From contig NZ_RJVJ01000001.1 in assembly GCF_003751605.1 (NCBI RefSeq), forward strand, positions 5,456,001 through 5,520,000: 64,000 bases of DNA, read 5' to 3'. The stretch comes from Kitasatospora cineracea (GTDB lineage Bacteria > Actinomycetota > Actinomycetes > Streptomycetales > Streptomycetaceae). The notes under the pieces were generated by a model that was given only the letters and a program-made list of their open reading frames with translations, was not told the origin of the DNA and did not search any database. The position numbers and the translations under genes were made by a program. Of the stretch, positions 1 to 9,192 are shown piece after piece (within the stretch, counting starts at the first letter, position 1; every line of letters begins with the position of its first letter).

Positions 1-3000
1 CGGCCAGGGCGGCCGGGTCGGGTTGCCAGTGGGCGGCGGTGCCGGTGGGGGTGGCGCGCCAGTCGCGGGTGGCGCGGAAGGGGCCGGTGAGCAGGACGGG
101 CGAGGCCGGGTCGTAGTACGGGTCGGTGGCGGTGGCGGTCCGGGCGTGCGGCAGGTCGGGCGGCGGGGCGTGCGGGACGGGTAGTGGGGGTGGGCCGCCG
201 AGGCGGACGGTGGCCCGGAAGTGTTCGCGGTCGGCGGCCAGCACCCGGCCGTCCGGCGCCACCACGTCCGAGCGGACGCTCACCCGGACGGCGCACCCCC
301 AGCGGGTCGGGCGGTGGTGCGCCTCGATCCGGAAGCGGGCGGGGCGGCCGTCGGTGCGGGCGCGGACCCAGGAGCGGAAGATCAGGCGGTCGATGCCGAG
401 CAGGGGCAGCGGGGGTGGGAGGGGGGTGTCGGCGGAGTCCCGGGCGAGGGTGCGGGCCGCCTGGACGGCCAGGTCGGCCAGGACGACGCCCGGGACGGTG
501 GGGCGGCCGTCCACCAGGTGGTGACGGAGGAAGGCGTGGGCGTCCAGGTCGAGCAGCAACTCCCAGACGGCGTGGTCGGGTTGCCGGTAGAACGGGGCGC
601 CGAGCAGCCCCGGGGCGGGGGAGGGGAGAGCTGGGGCGGCGAAGGTGAGGGGCGGGGCGGGGGAGGGGAGAGCTGGGGCGGGGGTGCGCAGGCCGGGGAA
701 GCGGGTGTCGAAGGAGTGGTGTTCGGCCGTGCCGACGAAGGTGACCAGCCGGTCCGTCCGGCCCTCCGGGCGGGTGCGGCGGCGGAGTTCGGACAGGAAG
801 TGGGCGACGCCCTCGGCGGTGCTCATCCGGGACAGCCGGGCCGTGCGGGCCGTGTAGGACTGGACGACGGGCCCGGAGCCGAGGCCGGTCTCGTCCCAGA
901 TCGTCCAGGCGATGGTGAACTCCCGGTCGTCGGCGGCGGATTGGGCGGCGGCGGAGAGGAAGTCGTTGGCGGGGGAGTAGTCGCTCTCGCCGGGCAGGCC
1001 GACCAGGCCGGTGACCGAGCCGAAGTTGCACCACAGCCCCGGCGCGAGCGGGCCGTCGAACGCGGCGCGCAGGTGGTGGTAGCCGGCGAGCTTGACGTCG
1101 CGGATCCGGCGCATGCCCGGCAGCGTCTTGCGGGTGATGTCACCCGGGTGGTGCAGTCCCGCACCGTTCACCAGCAGGTCGACCCGGCCCTCCCGGACCC
1201 GGACCGCCTCGGCCACGGCCCGGACGGCGGCCGGATCGGTCACGTCGCAGGTGTGGAAGTGCACGTGCTCGGCGCCGCAGGCCGTCCGCAGCGCGCGCAG
1301 GGTCAGTGCGGACTCGCGGGCGTGCAGCAGCCGGTCGAAGGCGGCGCTGATGCCGCCCACCGGATGCCGCGGGTCGCGGGCACGCTCGGCGGCGATGTAC
1401 CGGGCCCGGGCGGCCGGCAGCTCCGCGTCCGGGGCGTCGAGCAGTTCGCCGGGCACCTCGGCGGGGCGGCTGGACCCCACCAGGTGCAGGCGCAAAGGGA
1501 GTTGGTCGGCCAGGCCGAGCAGGCAGGCGGCCGTGATGCCGCGCGCGCCGCCGGTGGCCACCACCACCGGGTGCGGCGGCAGGAGGGCGTCCGTACCGGA
1601 ATCGGGGAGGGGGAGGTACGGGTCGGAGGGGGTGAGGCGTTGGGCCAGGCGGGTGCCGTGGTGGTGCCGGGTCACCGGCAACCCGTCGGCGGGGGCGGCG
1701 AGTTCGTCCTCCAGCGCGGACAGCACGGCAGCCGGATCGGTGCGGTCGGAGACCAGGGCGCGGACGGTGCAGTCCGGCAGCTCCCAGGCCAGCGACTTGA
1801 CGAACCCGGTGAACAGGTGGGCGTGCGGGGCGGCCTGGTCCGCGTGGAACGGCGCGGCGACACCGACCGCCAAGGTGCTGAGCCCGTCCCGGAGTTGGCG
1901 CACCGCCCAGAACGCCGCCTCCTGGACGGCCAGCAGTTCGGCCGTCGGCGGCGCGGGCCACGGCGGGGCGTCGTGCAGATCGGCGACCACCCGCAGGTGC
2001 CGGAACCCGGACGGGTGTTCGGACAGGACGCGGTCGACGGCCTGTCCCGGATCGGTGTCCATGGTGGGTTTTGCGCCGACGGCGAGCAGGTGGGTGCCGG
2101 GAGGCAGGGTGGGCGTGGCGGCGCGGAGGGCGGCCTGTCGGGTGGCGCCGGTGATCACCAACGTGTCGGCGGGGAGCGGGAGTCGGCGGGAGCGCGGGGC
2201 GCCGGAGGGCGACCAGGAGAGGGTGTGGCGCCAGGTGAGGGGTGAGGCTGCGGCGGGTGCGGGTGCGGGTGCGGGTGCGGGTGCGGGTGCGGGTGCGGCG
2301 GCGGTGGAGGTGGCGATCGTGGTCGTGGCGGTGGCGGTGGCGGTGGCGGCCAGGTGGCGGACGGCCGTTGCCAGGTCGTTCGCGCCGAGGTAGTCCCAGC
2401 GGTCCGCCGGGGCGGCCGGTTCGGTGCGTTCCAAGGCGTCGAGGACGGTGTCGAGCGGGGCGAGCACCGGCCACTCCCGGGCGCGGGCCGCGGAGGCCCG
2501 GGTGAGCAGCAGGGCGAACGCGCCCTCGGCGGCTCGCGGTCGGTCGGAGACGCCGTTGACGCCCAGGACCAGGGCCAACTCCAGCTCCCCGCGCCGCAGA
2601 TACGAGGCCGCCGCCCGCAGTGCGGTCCGGCCCGAGGTGGGCCCGGTGTCCAGTGTCATGGTCGGGCCGTGCAGGTCGTGCAGGGCGGCGACCCGGGCCG
2701 GGATCACGTTCGGCATCAGCCCGGCGAGGGTGTCCTCCCCCGGGTGGGTGCGTCCGCGCACCGCGTCGAGAAACGCCTCGGTGGCCTTGCGGAGCGCCGC
2801 CGGGTCGAGCCCGTCGGGGGCGGGTGGCGCGGCGAGCGCTGCGGTCAGGGCGGCGGCGTGGCAGCGGACCGTCAGGTCCGGGGAGGCGGCGGGGATGCCG
2901 GTGTGCGCGGCGAACACCCCGCAGCTGTCCCGCAGTTCGTCCCACCAGGGCGGGGTGTCCGGCCGGACGAGCGCTGCGGTGGCCTGGAGCGCCATCAGCT

Positions 3001-5425
3001 GGGCCCGGTCGATGCCCGCGGCCGTCGGGCCGGGGAGGCGCACCTCGGCGAACGGAGGGATCGGGTAGGAGGGGCCGAACGAGCGCTGAGAGGAAAGATT
3101 CTGATGATCAGTCAGGTAAGGGGATGGAGTGCCCGGGAGGTGGGACGAACGGGCGACCACCACCACCGGGTCGTCCGGCAGCGGGGCGGGCAGCGAGGGC
3201 GGTGCGGATTCGCCGGGGCGCGGGGCGTCCTGGAGCAGCAAGTGCCCGTTGGTGCCGCCGAATCCGAACGCCGACACCCCCACCGTGCGCGGCCGGTCCG
3301 CCGGTCGCGGCCAGGGCGTCGGGGCGGTCGGCACCCGCAGCGGCGGCGCGCCGTCCGGGGCCCGGTACGGGAGTTGCGGCGGGATGGTGGAGTGCGCGAG
3401 CCCCTGTAGTGCGTGCACCACCGAGACCGCGCCGGCCGCCCAACCGGTGTGCCCGACCACGGACTTGTTCGACGTGCACCACGCCTGCGGCAGCTGCTCG
3501 GCCAGCACCCCGCGCTCGACCCCGTCGCCGACCGGCGTCCCCGTGGCGTGGGCGACCACCCAGTCGACCCGCTCGGCCGGCAGCCCCGACACCGCCCGGG
3601 CCCGGATCAACGCCCGTTGCTGGCCGGACGGGTTGGGCGCGTGCACCGCCCGTCCCCGCCCGTCCGAGGCCGCGCCGAACCCGGCCAGCACGCCCAGCAC
3701 CCGGTCGCCGTCCGCCAGTGCCGCGTCCAGCCGCTTGAGTGCGACGAACGCCGCCCCGTCGGCGAACAGCACCCCGTCCGCGTCCGCGTCGAACGCCCGC
3801 ACCGCGCCCGAGCGGCTCAGGCCGCGCAGCCGGGAGAACAGCACGCTGTAGCGCGGGCCGAGCGAGAACACCCCGCCGCACAGGGCGAGTTCGCACTCAC
3901 CGTCCAGCACGGCCCGCGCCCCCAGGTCGATCGCGTACAGCGCGGACGAGCACGCCGTGTCGACCACCCGGACGGGCACCGGACCCGCCTCCGCCTCCGG
4001 CAGCAGCTCCGCCAGCGCGGCGCGGACGGCAGCGAGCGGCAGGTGCTCCTCCGGCAGGCCCGCGTGCCGGTAGGCGGCGTGCAGGCGGTGCGCCAACTGG
4101 GCACGGAGGGTGGCGCGTTCGGGGGAGGTGGCGGGCTCGGGCCAGTGTGCGGCGATGCCGGTGGCGGCGGCCTCGACCAGCACGCTCTCCTCCACGTGCT
4201 GGGAGCCCTCGGCCCAGGCACCGGCGAAGCAGGCGGTGCGGACCCCCGGGCGGGCGGCGAGCCCCGGCGCGTCGCACTGGAGCAGGGCGGCGCGGGTCCA
4301 GGCGGTGAGGAAGTCCTCGGCGGGGTCGGGCGTCGGCCGGAGGTAGCCCGCCACCCGGCTGTAGGTGCGGTCCGCGGCATCCTCGGCGGACCAGAAGTGC
4401 TCCAGCGGGAAGCGCTCCCCCGGCTCGCCGAACTGCGGGACGCCCTCCACCAGCCGCTGCCAGAACTCCTCCGGGTCGCCCGCGCCCGGGGCGACCAGGC
4501 CGGTGCCGACCACGGCGACCGCCCGGGAGGCGTGCCGGACCGGGGAGTTGGTGGGCCCGGCCTGGTGGGGGATCTGCCGAGCCGGGGCGGGAGCCGGGGC
4601 CTGCCGCGGAGTGAGCATGGCGCGGCCCACCGACAGGCCGCCGTCGGCGAGCAGGCACTGTCCCGAGATCCAGCGGGACTGCGGGGAGGCGAGGAAGGCC
4701 ACCAGCCGGGCGAGGTCGACCTCCTGGCCCACCCCGCCGAGCGGGGCCGCCGCCGCGCAGGTCGCCCGCAGGGCGTCCGCAGCAGGGAAGAGCGAAGCCG
4801 TCGGGTTGTCCAGCAGGCCGGCCGAAGCGGTGTTCACCCGGATCCCGGACGGCCCCAGATCGGCGGCCAGGTACCGGGTCAGCGCCTCCAACGCGGCCTT
4901 GCAGACGCCCACCAGCAGGTAGTTGTCCATGGCCAGCCCCGCCCCGATGGACGACACGTTCACGATCGCCCCGCCGCCCCGGGCGGCCATCAGCGGCGCC
5001 GCCGCCAGCGCGCACCAGCGGGCGCCGTGCAGGTTGGTGTCCAGCGCCCGCTGCCACTCGGTGTCGGTAAGGTCGTCGTACCGGGCGAACACGCCCCGCG
5101 CCGCGTTGTTCACCAGGACGTCCACGCCGCCGTGCCGTTCGGCCAGCACCGCGAACATCGCCGACACCTGCTCGTGCTTGGCCACGCTGCCGCGCAGCGC
5201 CTCGGCCCGCCCGCCGGCCGCCCGGATCGCCGCGACGGTCTCCTCGGCGGCCTGCGGCGAGTGGAAGTGGTTGACCACCACCAGCGCGCCGCGCGCTGCC
5301 AGTTCGCGGCTGATCGCCGCACCCACGCCCTTGCCGCCCCCGGTGACCAGCGCGACCTTTCCTGCCAAGTCCGGTGCGGAGGAGGAGAATTGGTCCTGGG
5401 GGCGTGGTGCTGTGCGGTCGTTCAC
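1..5425 (-). CDS. Multidomain iterative PKS (FabL-like ER - KS - CLF-like KS - KR - DH), 3' end outside window
   Basis: Starts GTG at 5425, overlapping the stop of the AT-ACP gene by 4 bp (GTGA). The frame stays open to base 1, about 1,808 residues, so the C-terminus is missing. Domain order: residues ~15-265 are an SDR with GGGKGVG at the nucleotide site and Y169-X6-K176, the enoyl-ACP reductase spacing, most like Bacillus FabL. Residues ~285-745 are a ketosynthase with C492 in DTACSS and later AHATGT and NKSVVGH motifs. Residues ~750-1000 resemble the N-terminal half of a second KS without cysteine. Residues ~1080-1500 are a ketoreductase (GGARGIT; Y in SDYSPAN). From ~1610 a hotdog dehydratase shows HLVDGRPTVP (HxxxGxxxxP). 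An Ala-Pro hexanucleotide-repeat linker precedes the KR. The layout recalls PUFA and heterocyst-glycolipid synthases. The product cannot be read from sequence. Confidence 0.85.
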   Translation of the reverse strand, partial: MNDRTAPRPQDQFSSSAPDLAGKVALVTGGGKGVGAAISRELAARGALVVVNHFHSPQAAEETVAAIRAAGGRAEALRGSVAKHEQVSAMFAVLAERHGGVDVLVNNAARGVFARYDDLTDTEWQRALDTNLHGARWCALAAAPLMAARGGGAIVNVSSIGAGLAMDNYLLVGVCKAALEALTRYLAADLGPSGIRVNTASAGLLDNPTASLFPAADALRATCAAAAPLGGVGQEVDLARLVAFLASPQSRWISGQCLLADGGLSVGRAMLTPRQAPAPAPARQIPHQAGPTNSPVRHASRAVAVVGTGLVAPGAGDPEEFWQRLVEGVPQFGEPGERFPLEHFWSAEDAADRTYSRVAGYLRPTPDPAEDFLTAWTRAALLQCDAPGLAARPGVRTACFAGAWAEGSQHVEESVLVEAAATGIAAHWPEPATSPERATLRAQLAHRLHAAYRHAGLPEEHLPLAAVRAALAELLPEAEAGPVPVRVVDTACSSALYAIDLGARAVLDGECELALCGGVFSLGPRYSVLFSRLRGLSRSGAVRAFDADADGVLFADGAAFVALKRLDAALADGDRVLGVLAGFGAASDGRGRAVHAPNPSGQQRALIRARAVSGLPAERVDWVVAHATGTPVGDGVERGVLAEQLPQAWCTSNKSVVGHTGWAAGAVSVVHALQGLAHSTIPPQLPYRAPDGAPPLRVPTAPTPWPRPADRPRTVGVSAFGFGGTNGHLLLQDAPRPGESAPPSLPAPLPDDPVVVVARSSHLPGTPSPYLTDHQNLSSQRSFGPSYPIPPFAEVRLPGPTAAGIDRAQLMALQATAALVRPDTPPWWDELRDSCGVFAAHTGIPAASPDLTVRCHAAALTAALAAPPAPDGLDPAALRKATEAFLDAVRGRTHPGEDTLAGLMPNVIPARVAALHDLHGPTMTLDTGPTSGRTALRAAASYLRRGELELALVLGVNGVSDRPRAAEGAFALLLTRASAARAREWPVLAPLDTVLDALERTEPAAPADRWDYLGANDLATAVRHLAATATATATTTIATSTAAAPAPAPAPAPAPAPAAASPLTWRHTLSWSPSGAPRSRRLPLPADTLVITGATRQAALRAATPTLPPGTHLLAVGAKPTMDTDPGQAVDRVLSEHPSGFRHLRVVADLHDAPPWPAPPTAELLAVQEAAFWAVRQLRDGLSTLAVGVAAPFHADQAAPHAHLFTGFVKSLAWELPDCTVRALVSDRTDPAAVLSALEDELAAPADGLPVTRHHHGTRLAQRLTPSDPYLPLPDSGTDALLPPHPVVVATGGARGITAACLLGLADQLPLRLHLVGSSRPAEVPGELLDAPDAELPAARARYIAAERARDPRHPVGGISAAFDRLLHARESALTLRALRTACGAEHVHFHTCDVTDPAAVRAVAEAVRVREGRVDLLVNGAGLHHPGDITRKTLPGMRRIRDVKLAGYHHLRAAFDGPLAPGLWCNFGSVTGLVGLPGESDYSPANDFLSAAAQSAADDREFTIAWTIWDETGLGSGPVVQSYTARTARLSRMSTAEGVAHFLSELRRRTRPEGRTDRLVTFVGTAEHHSFDTRFPGLRTPAPALPSPAPPLTFAAPALPSPAPGLLGAPFYRQPDHAVWELLLDLDAHAFLRHHLVDGRPTVPGVVLADLAVQAARTLARDSADTPLPPPLPLLGIDRLIFRSWVRARTDGRPARFRIEAHHRPTRWGCAVRVSVRSDVVAPDGRVLAADREHFRATVRLGGPPPLPVPHAPPPDLPHARTATATDPYYDPASPVLLTGPFRATRDWRATPTGTAAHWQPDPAALA

Positions 5426-6783
5426 GGCCGGGCCCCCGTTCCGGGTGCGGAGGAGGGACGGGGCGGCAGGGTGGGGAGCAGTTCGGCGAGTGCGTCCAGG
5501 GTGGTGTGGCTGGTCAGCCGGGTGCCCTCGGTGGGCAGGGCGCGCCCGAAACGGGTGACAGCCTGGGCGAACAGTTCGGTCTGCTTGATCGAGTCGACGC
5601 CCAGGTCGGCCTCCAGGTCGGCGTCGGCCGTCAGCACCTCGGGCGGGTAACCGAGCGCTGCCGCGTACAACGCCCTTAGGGCGGACACCACTTCGTCGTG
5701 GGTGGGGGAATCGTCGGGGGCGGTATCGGGGGAGGGGGCGGTGTCGAGGGATGGGGTGGGCGTGGTTCGGGGCGGGTGTGGGGGTGGGAGTGGCTGAGGG
5801 GGTGGAACGAACTGGTGGATCGTCAGGGAATGCAGCCCGTCGGTGAGTTCGGGGCCACTCGTGCGGCGGCGCAGGGGCGCGAGGGCCCGCACGCCCGGTA
5901 CGGTCGCCGCCACCAAGCCGCTGAGCACCCCGCGCGGGCCGCACTCGACGAACACTTCGACGCCCTCCGCGTGCAGCAGCCGGACCGCGTCCGTGAACCG
6001 GGTCGGGCGGACGAGGTGGGCGGCGACCAGTTCGGCGACCGCGTCGCCGTCGTCCACCCGGCGGCCGAGGATCGCCGAATGCAGCAGGTGCCGGGTCGGA
6101 CTGGCGTGCAGGGCGGCGGCCCGTCGGGTGAACTCGCCTGCGACGGCAGCCAGGAGGCGATGGTGGAAGGCGTACGGGACGGGCAGGGCGGTCGCCCGGA
6201 CGCCCACCGCCTCCGCCTTCCACCGCACTCGCTCCAGGCCCTCCGCCGGGCCCGACACCACGCACTGGCGCGGGCTGTTGTCGGCGGCCACGCTCACGCC
6301 CCACTCGCCGAGCCCGGCCAGCAGGGCCGCCGTCCGGGCGGCGGACAGCTCCAGCGCCACCATGCCGCCGGGAGGCGGGGGTTGGGCGGCGAACGCGTCG
6401 TCCCGGGCGGCGACCAGGGCGAGGCCGTCCGCCAGGTCGAGGGCACCGGCGGCAGTGAGGGCGACCAACTCGCCGAAGCTGTGCCCCAGCAGGACGTCGG
6501 GGGTGAGGTGGTGGCGCTCGGTCAGGAGCCGGAACAGCGCCATCTCGGCGGCGAACAGGGCGACGTGCAGATCGGCCGGGGCCTTCCGCACCAACTCCTC
6601 CAGCGCCGGGGCCCGTTCGTCGAGCAGCAACCGGGACGGGGCGGCCCGGCCGAGTCGGACGGCCACCGCGTCCAGCTCCCGCAGGGTCTCCGCGACCAGC
6701 GGCTCGTCCGCGGCGAGTCGGCCCAGCGCGCCGGGAAGGTAGGCACCCTGGCCGGGGAACAGGAAAGCGCAGCGCTCGACCAC
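5422..6783 (-). CDS. Acyltransferase - acyl carrier protein didomain of the PKS
   Basis: 453 residues from a GTG start with a good upstream GAGGAG. Residues 1-300 are a malonyl/acyl-CoA:ACP transacylase with FPGQG at 9-13, nucleophile S102 in GHSFG, and a YAFH motif near 205 in the substrate-selecting loop; its Phe is more typical of malonyl- than methylmalonyl-specific enzymes. After a Pro-rich linker (about 310-350), residues ~355-440 form an acyl carrier protein whose phosphopantetheine serine is S398 in GVDSIKQ, a form typical of PUFA and enediyne-like synthases. It supplies extender unit and carrier in trans to the downstream reductive synthase, with which it overlaps by 4 bp, so the two are almost certainly translated together. 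Confidence 0.87.
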   Translation of the reverse strand: MVERCAFLFPGQGAYLPGALGRLAADEPLVAETLRELDAVAVRLGRAAPSRLLLDERAPALEELVRKAPADLHVALFAAEMALFRLLTERHHLTPDVLLGHSFGELVALTAAGALDLADGLALVAARDDAFAAQPPPPGGMVALELSAARTAALLAGLGEWGVSVAADNSPRQCVVSGPAEGLERVRWKAEAVGVRATALPVPYAFHHRLLAAVAGEFTRRAAALHASPTRHLLHSAILGRRVDDGDAVAELVAAHLVRPTRFTDAVRLLHAEGVEVFVECGPRGVLSGLVAATVPGVRALAPLRRRTSGPELTDGLHSLTIHQFVPPPQPLPPPHPPRTTPTPSLDTAPSPDTAPDDSPTHDEVVSALRALYAAALGYPPEVLTADADLEADLGVDSIKQTELFAQAVTRFGRALPTEGTRLTSHTTLDALAELLPTLPPRPSSAPGTGARP

Positions 6784-6819
6784 AGCAACTCCTCAGTGCA
6801 GAGCGACACTTGGAAGAAT

Positions 6820-7035
6820 CGGGAGTGGGAGGGAGGTGGGGAGCGGGATGGGAGTGGGGAGGCGGCGGGGAGCGGGAGGGGAGTGGGGAGGCGGCGGGGA
6901 GTGGGAGGGAGATGGGGAGTGGGAGGGGAGTGGGGAGGCGGCGGGGAGTGGGAGGGAGGTGGGGAGGCGGCGGGGAGTGGGAGGGAGATGGGGAGGGGGC
7001 CGGGAGCGGGAGGGGAGTAGGGAGGCAGCCGGGAG
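6820..7035. repeat. G-rich ~29-bp degenerate tandem repeat upstream of the PKS
   Basis: About 200 bp of almost pure purine on the plus strand, built from variants of a 29-bp unit of GGGGAGTGGGAGGGAG followed by GTGGGGAGGCGGC; four to six units of uneven length are visible. Runs of three to five G every few bases give strong G-quadruplex potential on the plus strand, which is the template strand for the leftward PKS operon. It fills most of the 454-bp gap between the PKS operon (start 6783) and the transporter stop (7238). I see no credible ORF in this gap. The rest of it holds a short CACCCA/TGGGTG inverted repeat at about 7194-7207. Confidence 0.8.
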
Positions 7036-7237
7036 CGGGGGTGTGCCGTGCGGCGGTCTGCGGAGGCCCGGCGGGGGGCTCGATGAGTTCGGGTGGGCCC
7101 GGGGAGGGGGGAGGGGCCGGGCCGGGGTGGGTCGGGGGCGGTTTTGGGCGCGCGCGCATCTCCAACGTACTGGGGTGGGTGGGGGTGGTCATCACCCACA
7201 TGGGTGCATGGGTGGGGATGCCTGGTTCGAGTGTCGG

Positions 7238-8536
7238 TCAGGTGAGCGAGGGGGTGGGTGTGGGTGCGGGTGGGCGGCGTAGCCCGGGGGTGGCGGCTCC
7301 GATCAGGGCGACGGCGGCGACGCAGAGCAGGCCGCCGCTGATCAGGGCGGTGGTGCCGGAGGTGGCGGAGGCGACCAGGCCGCCGCGGAGGTTGCCGAGG
7401 TCGGGTCCGGCCCGGCCGACGATCTGTTCGGCTGCGCCGACCCGCCCCAACAGGGCGTCCGGGGTGTGGAGTTGGACGATGGTGCCGCGGGCGACCACGG
7501 AGACGGTGTCCGCCGCGCCGGCCAGCGCGAGCAGTCCGAGCCCCGGCCAGGGGCCGGAGACCAGGCCGAACAGGGCCAGTGCGACGCCCCAGGTCGCCGC
7601 GGCGCCCAGCATCACCAGGGCCTGGTTCGGCCGGCGGGTGAACACACCCGACAGGACGGACGCGGCGACGCCGCCCGCCGCGATCGCGGTCAGGAACAGC
7701 CCGAGGGTGCGCGGCCCGCCGTCGAACCGTTCCGCGTTGACGAGCGGGAAGAGGCTGATCGGCATGGACAGCACGGTGGTGGCCAGGTCCGCGAGCAGGG
7801 CGGCGCGGACCACCGGTGTCCGGGCCAGGAAGGCCAGGCCGTCCCGTACGTCGCGCAACCCCGGGCGGGCGGGAGCGGTCAGGGTGGGCCCGGCGGAGGG
7901 GGCGGGTCCGGCGGAGGCGGCGGGTCCGGCGTCCGGGCGCATCCGGGGGAGGCGGGAGGCGGCGTACAGGGCGGCCGCGAAGCTCAGTGCGTCGGCCAGG
8001 TAGCAGCCGCCGAGGCCCGCTCCGGCGATCAGCAGGCCGCCCAGGGCGGGGCCGAGCAGCATCGCGCCCTGGAAGGCGACGCGGTTGAGGGCCAGGCCGG
8101 CCGCCAACTGCCCGGCGGGCAGCAGGCGCGGGAGGAACGTCCGGGCGGCCGGGCCGCCCACCGCGACGAAGACGGACTGCCCCGCCACCAGGGCGATCAC
8201 TCCGGCGGCCGGGAGGTGGCCCAGCAGTGCCTGGGCCGCGAGCAGCAGCGCGCACCCGGCCTGCCCGGCGGTGGCCAGCAGGTAGAGGGCCCGCCGGTCC
8301 GAACGGTCGACCAGCGCACCCGCGAACAGCCCCAGCACCAGCAGCGGAACGGCCTGCGCCAGGCCCGCGGCGCCGGTCCACACCGTGCTGCGGGTCTGCT
8401 CCCAGACCTGGAACATGACGGCCACCAGCGCCAGTTGGCTGCCGAGGCCGGAGACCGTCCCGCCGATCCACAGCCGCCGGAACGCGGACGACTCGCGCAG
8501 CGGGGCGACGTCGAGCAGCAGTCGGCCGCCGGTCAT
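7238..8536 (-). CDS. MFS exporter
   Basis: 432 residues, about 12 hydrophobic segments, starting ATG inside the stop of the MarR gene (ATGA overlap). The N-terminus (RLWIGGTVSGLGSQL) and the loop motif DRSDRRALYLLA match the DHA3/enterobactin-exporter-like branch of the major facilitator superfamily. A low-complexity Ala/Gly/Pro loop lies near residues 205-225, between the two six-helix halves. It probably pumps out a hydrophobic small molecule. It sits directly upstream of the PKS, transcribed in the same direction, so export of the PKS product is a plausible but unproven role. Control by the co-transcribed MarR protein is likely. Confidence 0.88.
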   Translation of the reverse strand: MTGGRLLLDVAPLRESSAFRRLWIGGTVSGLGSQLALVAVMFQVWEQTRSTVWTGAAGLAQAVPLLVLGLFAGALVDRSDRRALYLLATAGQAGCALLLAAQALLGHLPAAGVIALVAGQSVFVAVGGPAARTFLPRLLPAGQLAAGLALNRVAFQGAMLLGPALGGLLIAGAGLGGCYLADALSFAAALYAASRLPRMRPDAGPAASAGPAPSAGPTLTAPARPGLRDVRDGLAFLARTPVVRAALLADLATTVLSMPISLFPLVNAERFDGGPRTLGLFLTAIAAGGVAASVLSGVFTRRPNQALVMLGAAATWGVALALFGLVSGPWPGLGLLALAGAADTVSVVARGTIVQLHTPDALLGRVGAAEQIVGRAGPDLGNLRGGLVASATSGTTALISGGLLCVAAVALIGAATPGLRRPPAPTPTPSLT

Positions 8537-9102
8537 CGCCACCGTGGGTCCTCGGCCAGTTTCCCGACGATCCGGTCGTGGAAGCTCCGGCGGCTCAGCG
8601 CCCGTTCGATGTCCTCGACCACCTGGCTGAGCGGGTACGGGAGTTCGGCCTCCAGCTCGGCGAGCGCGGCCTCGGTGGCCTCCCACTCGGCGGCCAGCCG
8701 GCCGACCACCGCCCGCGCCTTCGCGGTCAGCGCCACCTTCTTGCTCCGGGCGTCCTCCCCCGGCGCGGTCTCCACCCACCCGGCCCGCCGCATCGCGGCC
8801 ACCTTCTGGCTGAGCGCCGAGTGGGTGTGCTGCACGGACGCGGCCAGTTCGGTGATGGTCATCGGCCCGCGCGCGTGCAGCCGGAGCAGCTCCAGCACGA
8901 AACTCGGTCGCAGCCCCTCGACCGGCGCTTCGGCGTAGACCCGGCCGATCTCCTCGTCCATCGACGCCTGGAGCAGGCGGAGCGGACGCCAGCGGCTCAG
9001 CTCGGAGGGGTCGGCGGGACGGGCGCGGGGCGGGACTTCGGTCGCGGGATCGGTCGCGGAGTCGGCCGCGGGATCGGCTGGGTGCTCGGTCGGTTCGGGC
9101 AT
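8533..9102 (-). CDS. MarR-family transcriptional regulator
   Basis: 189 residues. After a poorly conserved acidic N-terminus (1-35), a winged helix-turn-helix covers about 55-130: TITELAASVQHTHSALSQKV is the recognition region and GEDARSKKVALT the wing. The ATG lies only 11 bases from an imperfect 24-bp palindrome at 9114-9137, and TACAAT ends six bases before the ATG, so the mRNA may be leaderless. It overlaps the transporter gene by 4 bp, the classic arrangement of a ligand-responsive repressor controlling its own efflux pump. The ligand is unknown. Confidence 0.9.
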   Translation of the reverse strand: MPEPTEHPADPAADSATDPATEVPPRARPADPSELSRWRPLRLLQASMDEEIGRVYAEAPVEGLRPSFVLELLRLHARGPMTITELAASVQHTHSALSQKVAAMRRAGWVETAPGEDARSKKVALTAKARAVVGRLAAEWEATEAALAELEAELPYPLSQVVEDIERALSRRSFHDRIVGKLAEDPRWR

Positions 9103-9113
9103 GGGGGAATTGT

Positions 9114-9137
9114 AACAGTGCTTGTATAAGTGCTGTT
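9114..9137. promoter_or_regulatory. Candidate MarR operator and leaderless promoter
   Basis: Imperfect 24-bp palindrome: AACAG arms at each end with CTT.TA.AAG in the centre; 18 of 24 positions are symmetric and the mismatches are transitions. It also contains two direct AGTGCT copies. On the minus strand a TACAAT hexamer (9109-9114) abuts it and ends 6 bp before the MarR ATG. A bound dimer would therefore cover the promoter of the MarR-MFS operon. Confidence 0.55.
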
Positions 9138-9192
9138 GTGTATTCTCGGCCGGTGGGTGCGGGCGGCGGTTCGAGGGGGCGGGGGGCAGGGG

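Noticed and set aside
1140..5057. Long minus-strand reading frames (e.g. 1140-2945, 3108-3896, 3897-5057) suggesting several separate genes or frameshifts in the PKS
   Set aside because: They are Arg/Pro/Gly-rich shadow frames. The frame from GTG 5425 is open to base 1 and carries all KS, KR and DH motifs in order, so no frameshift is needed.
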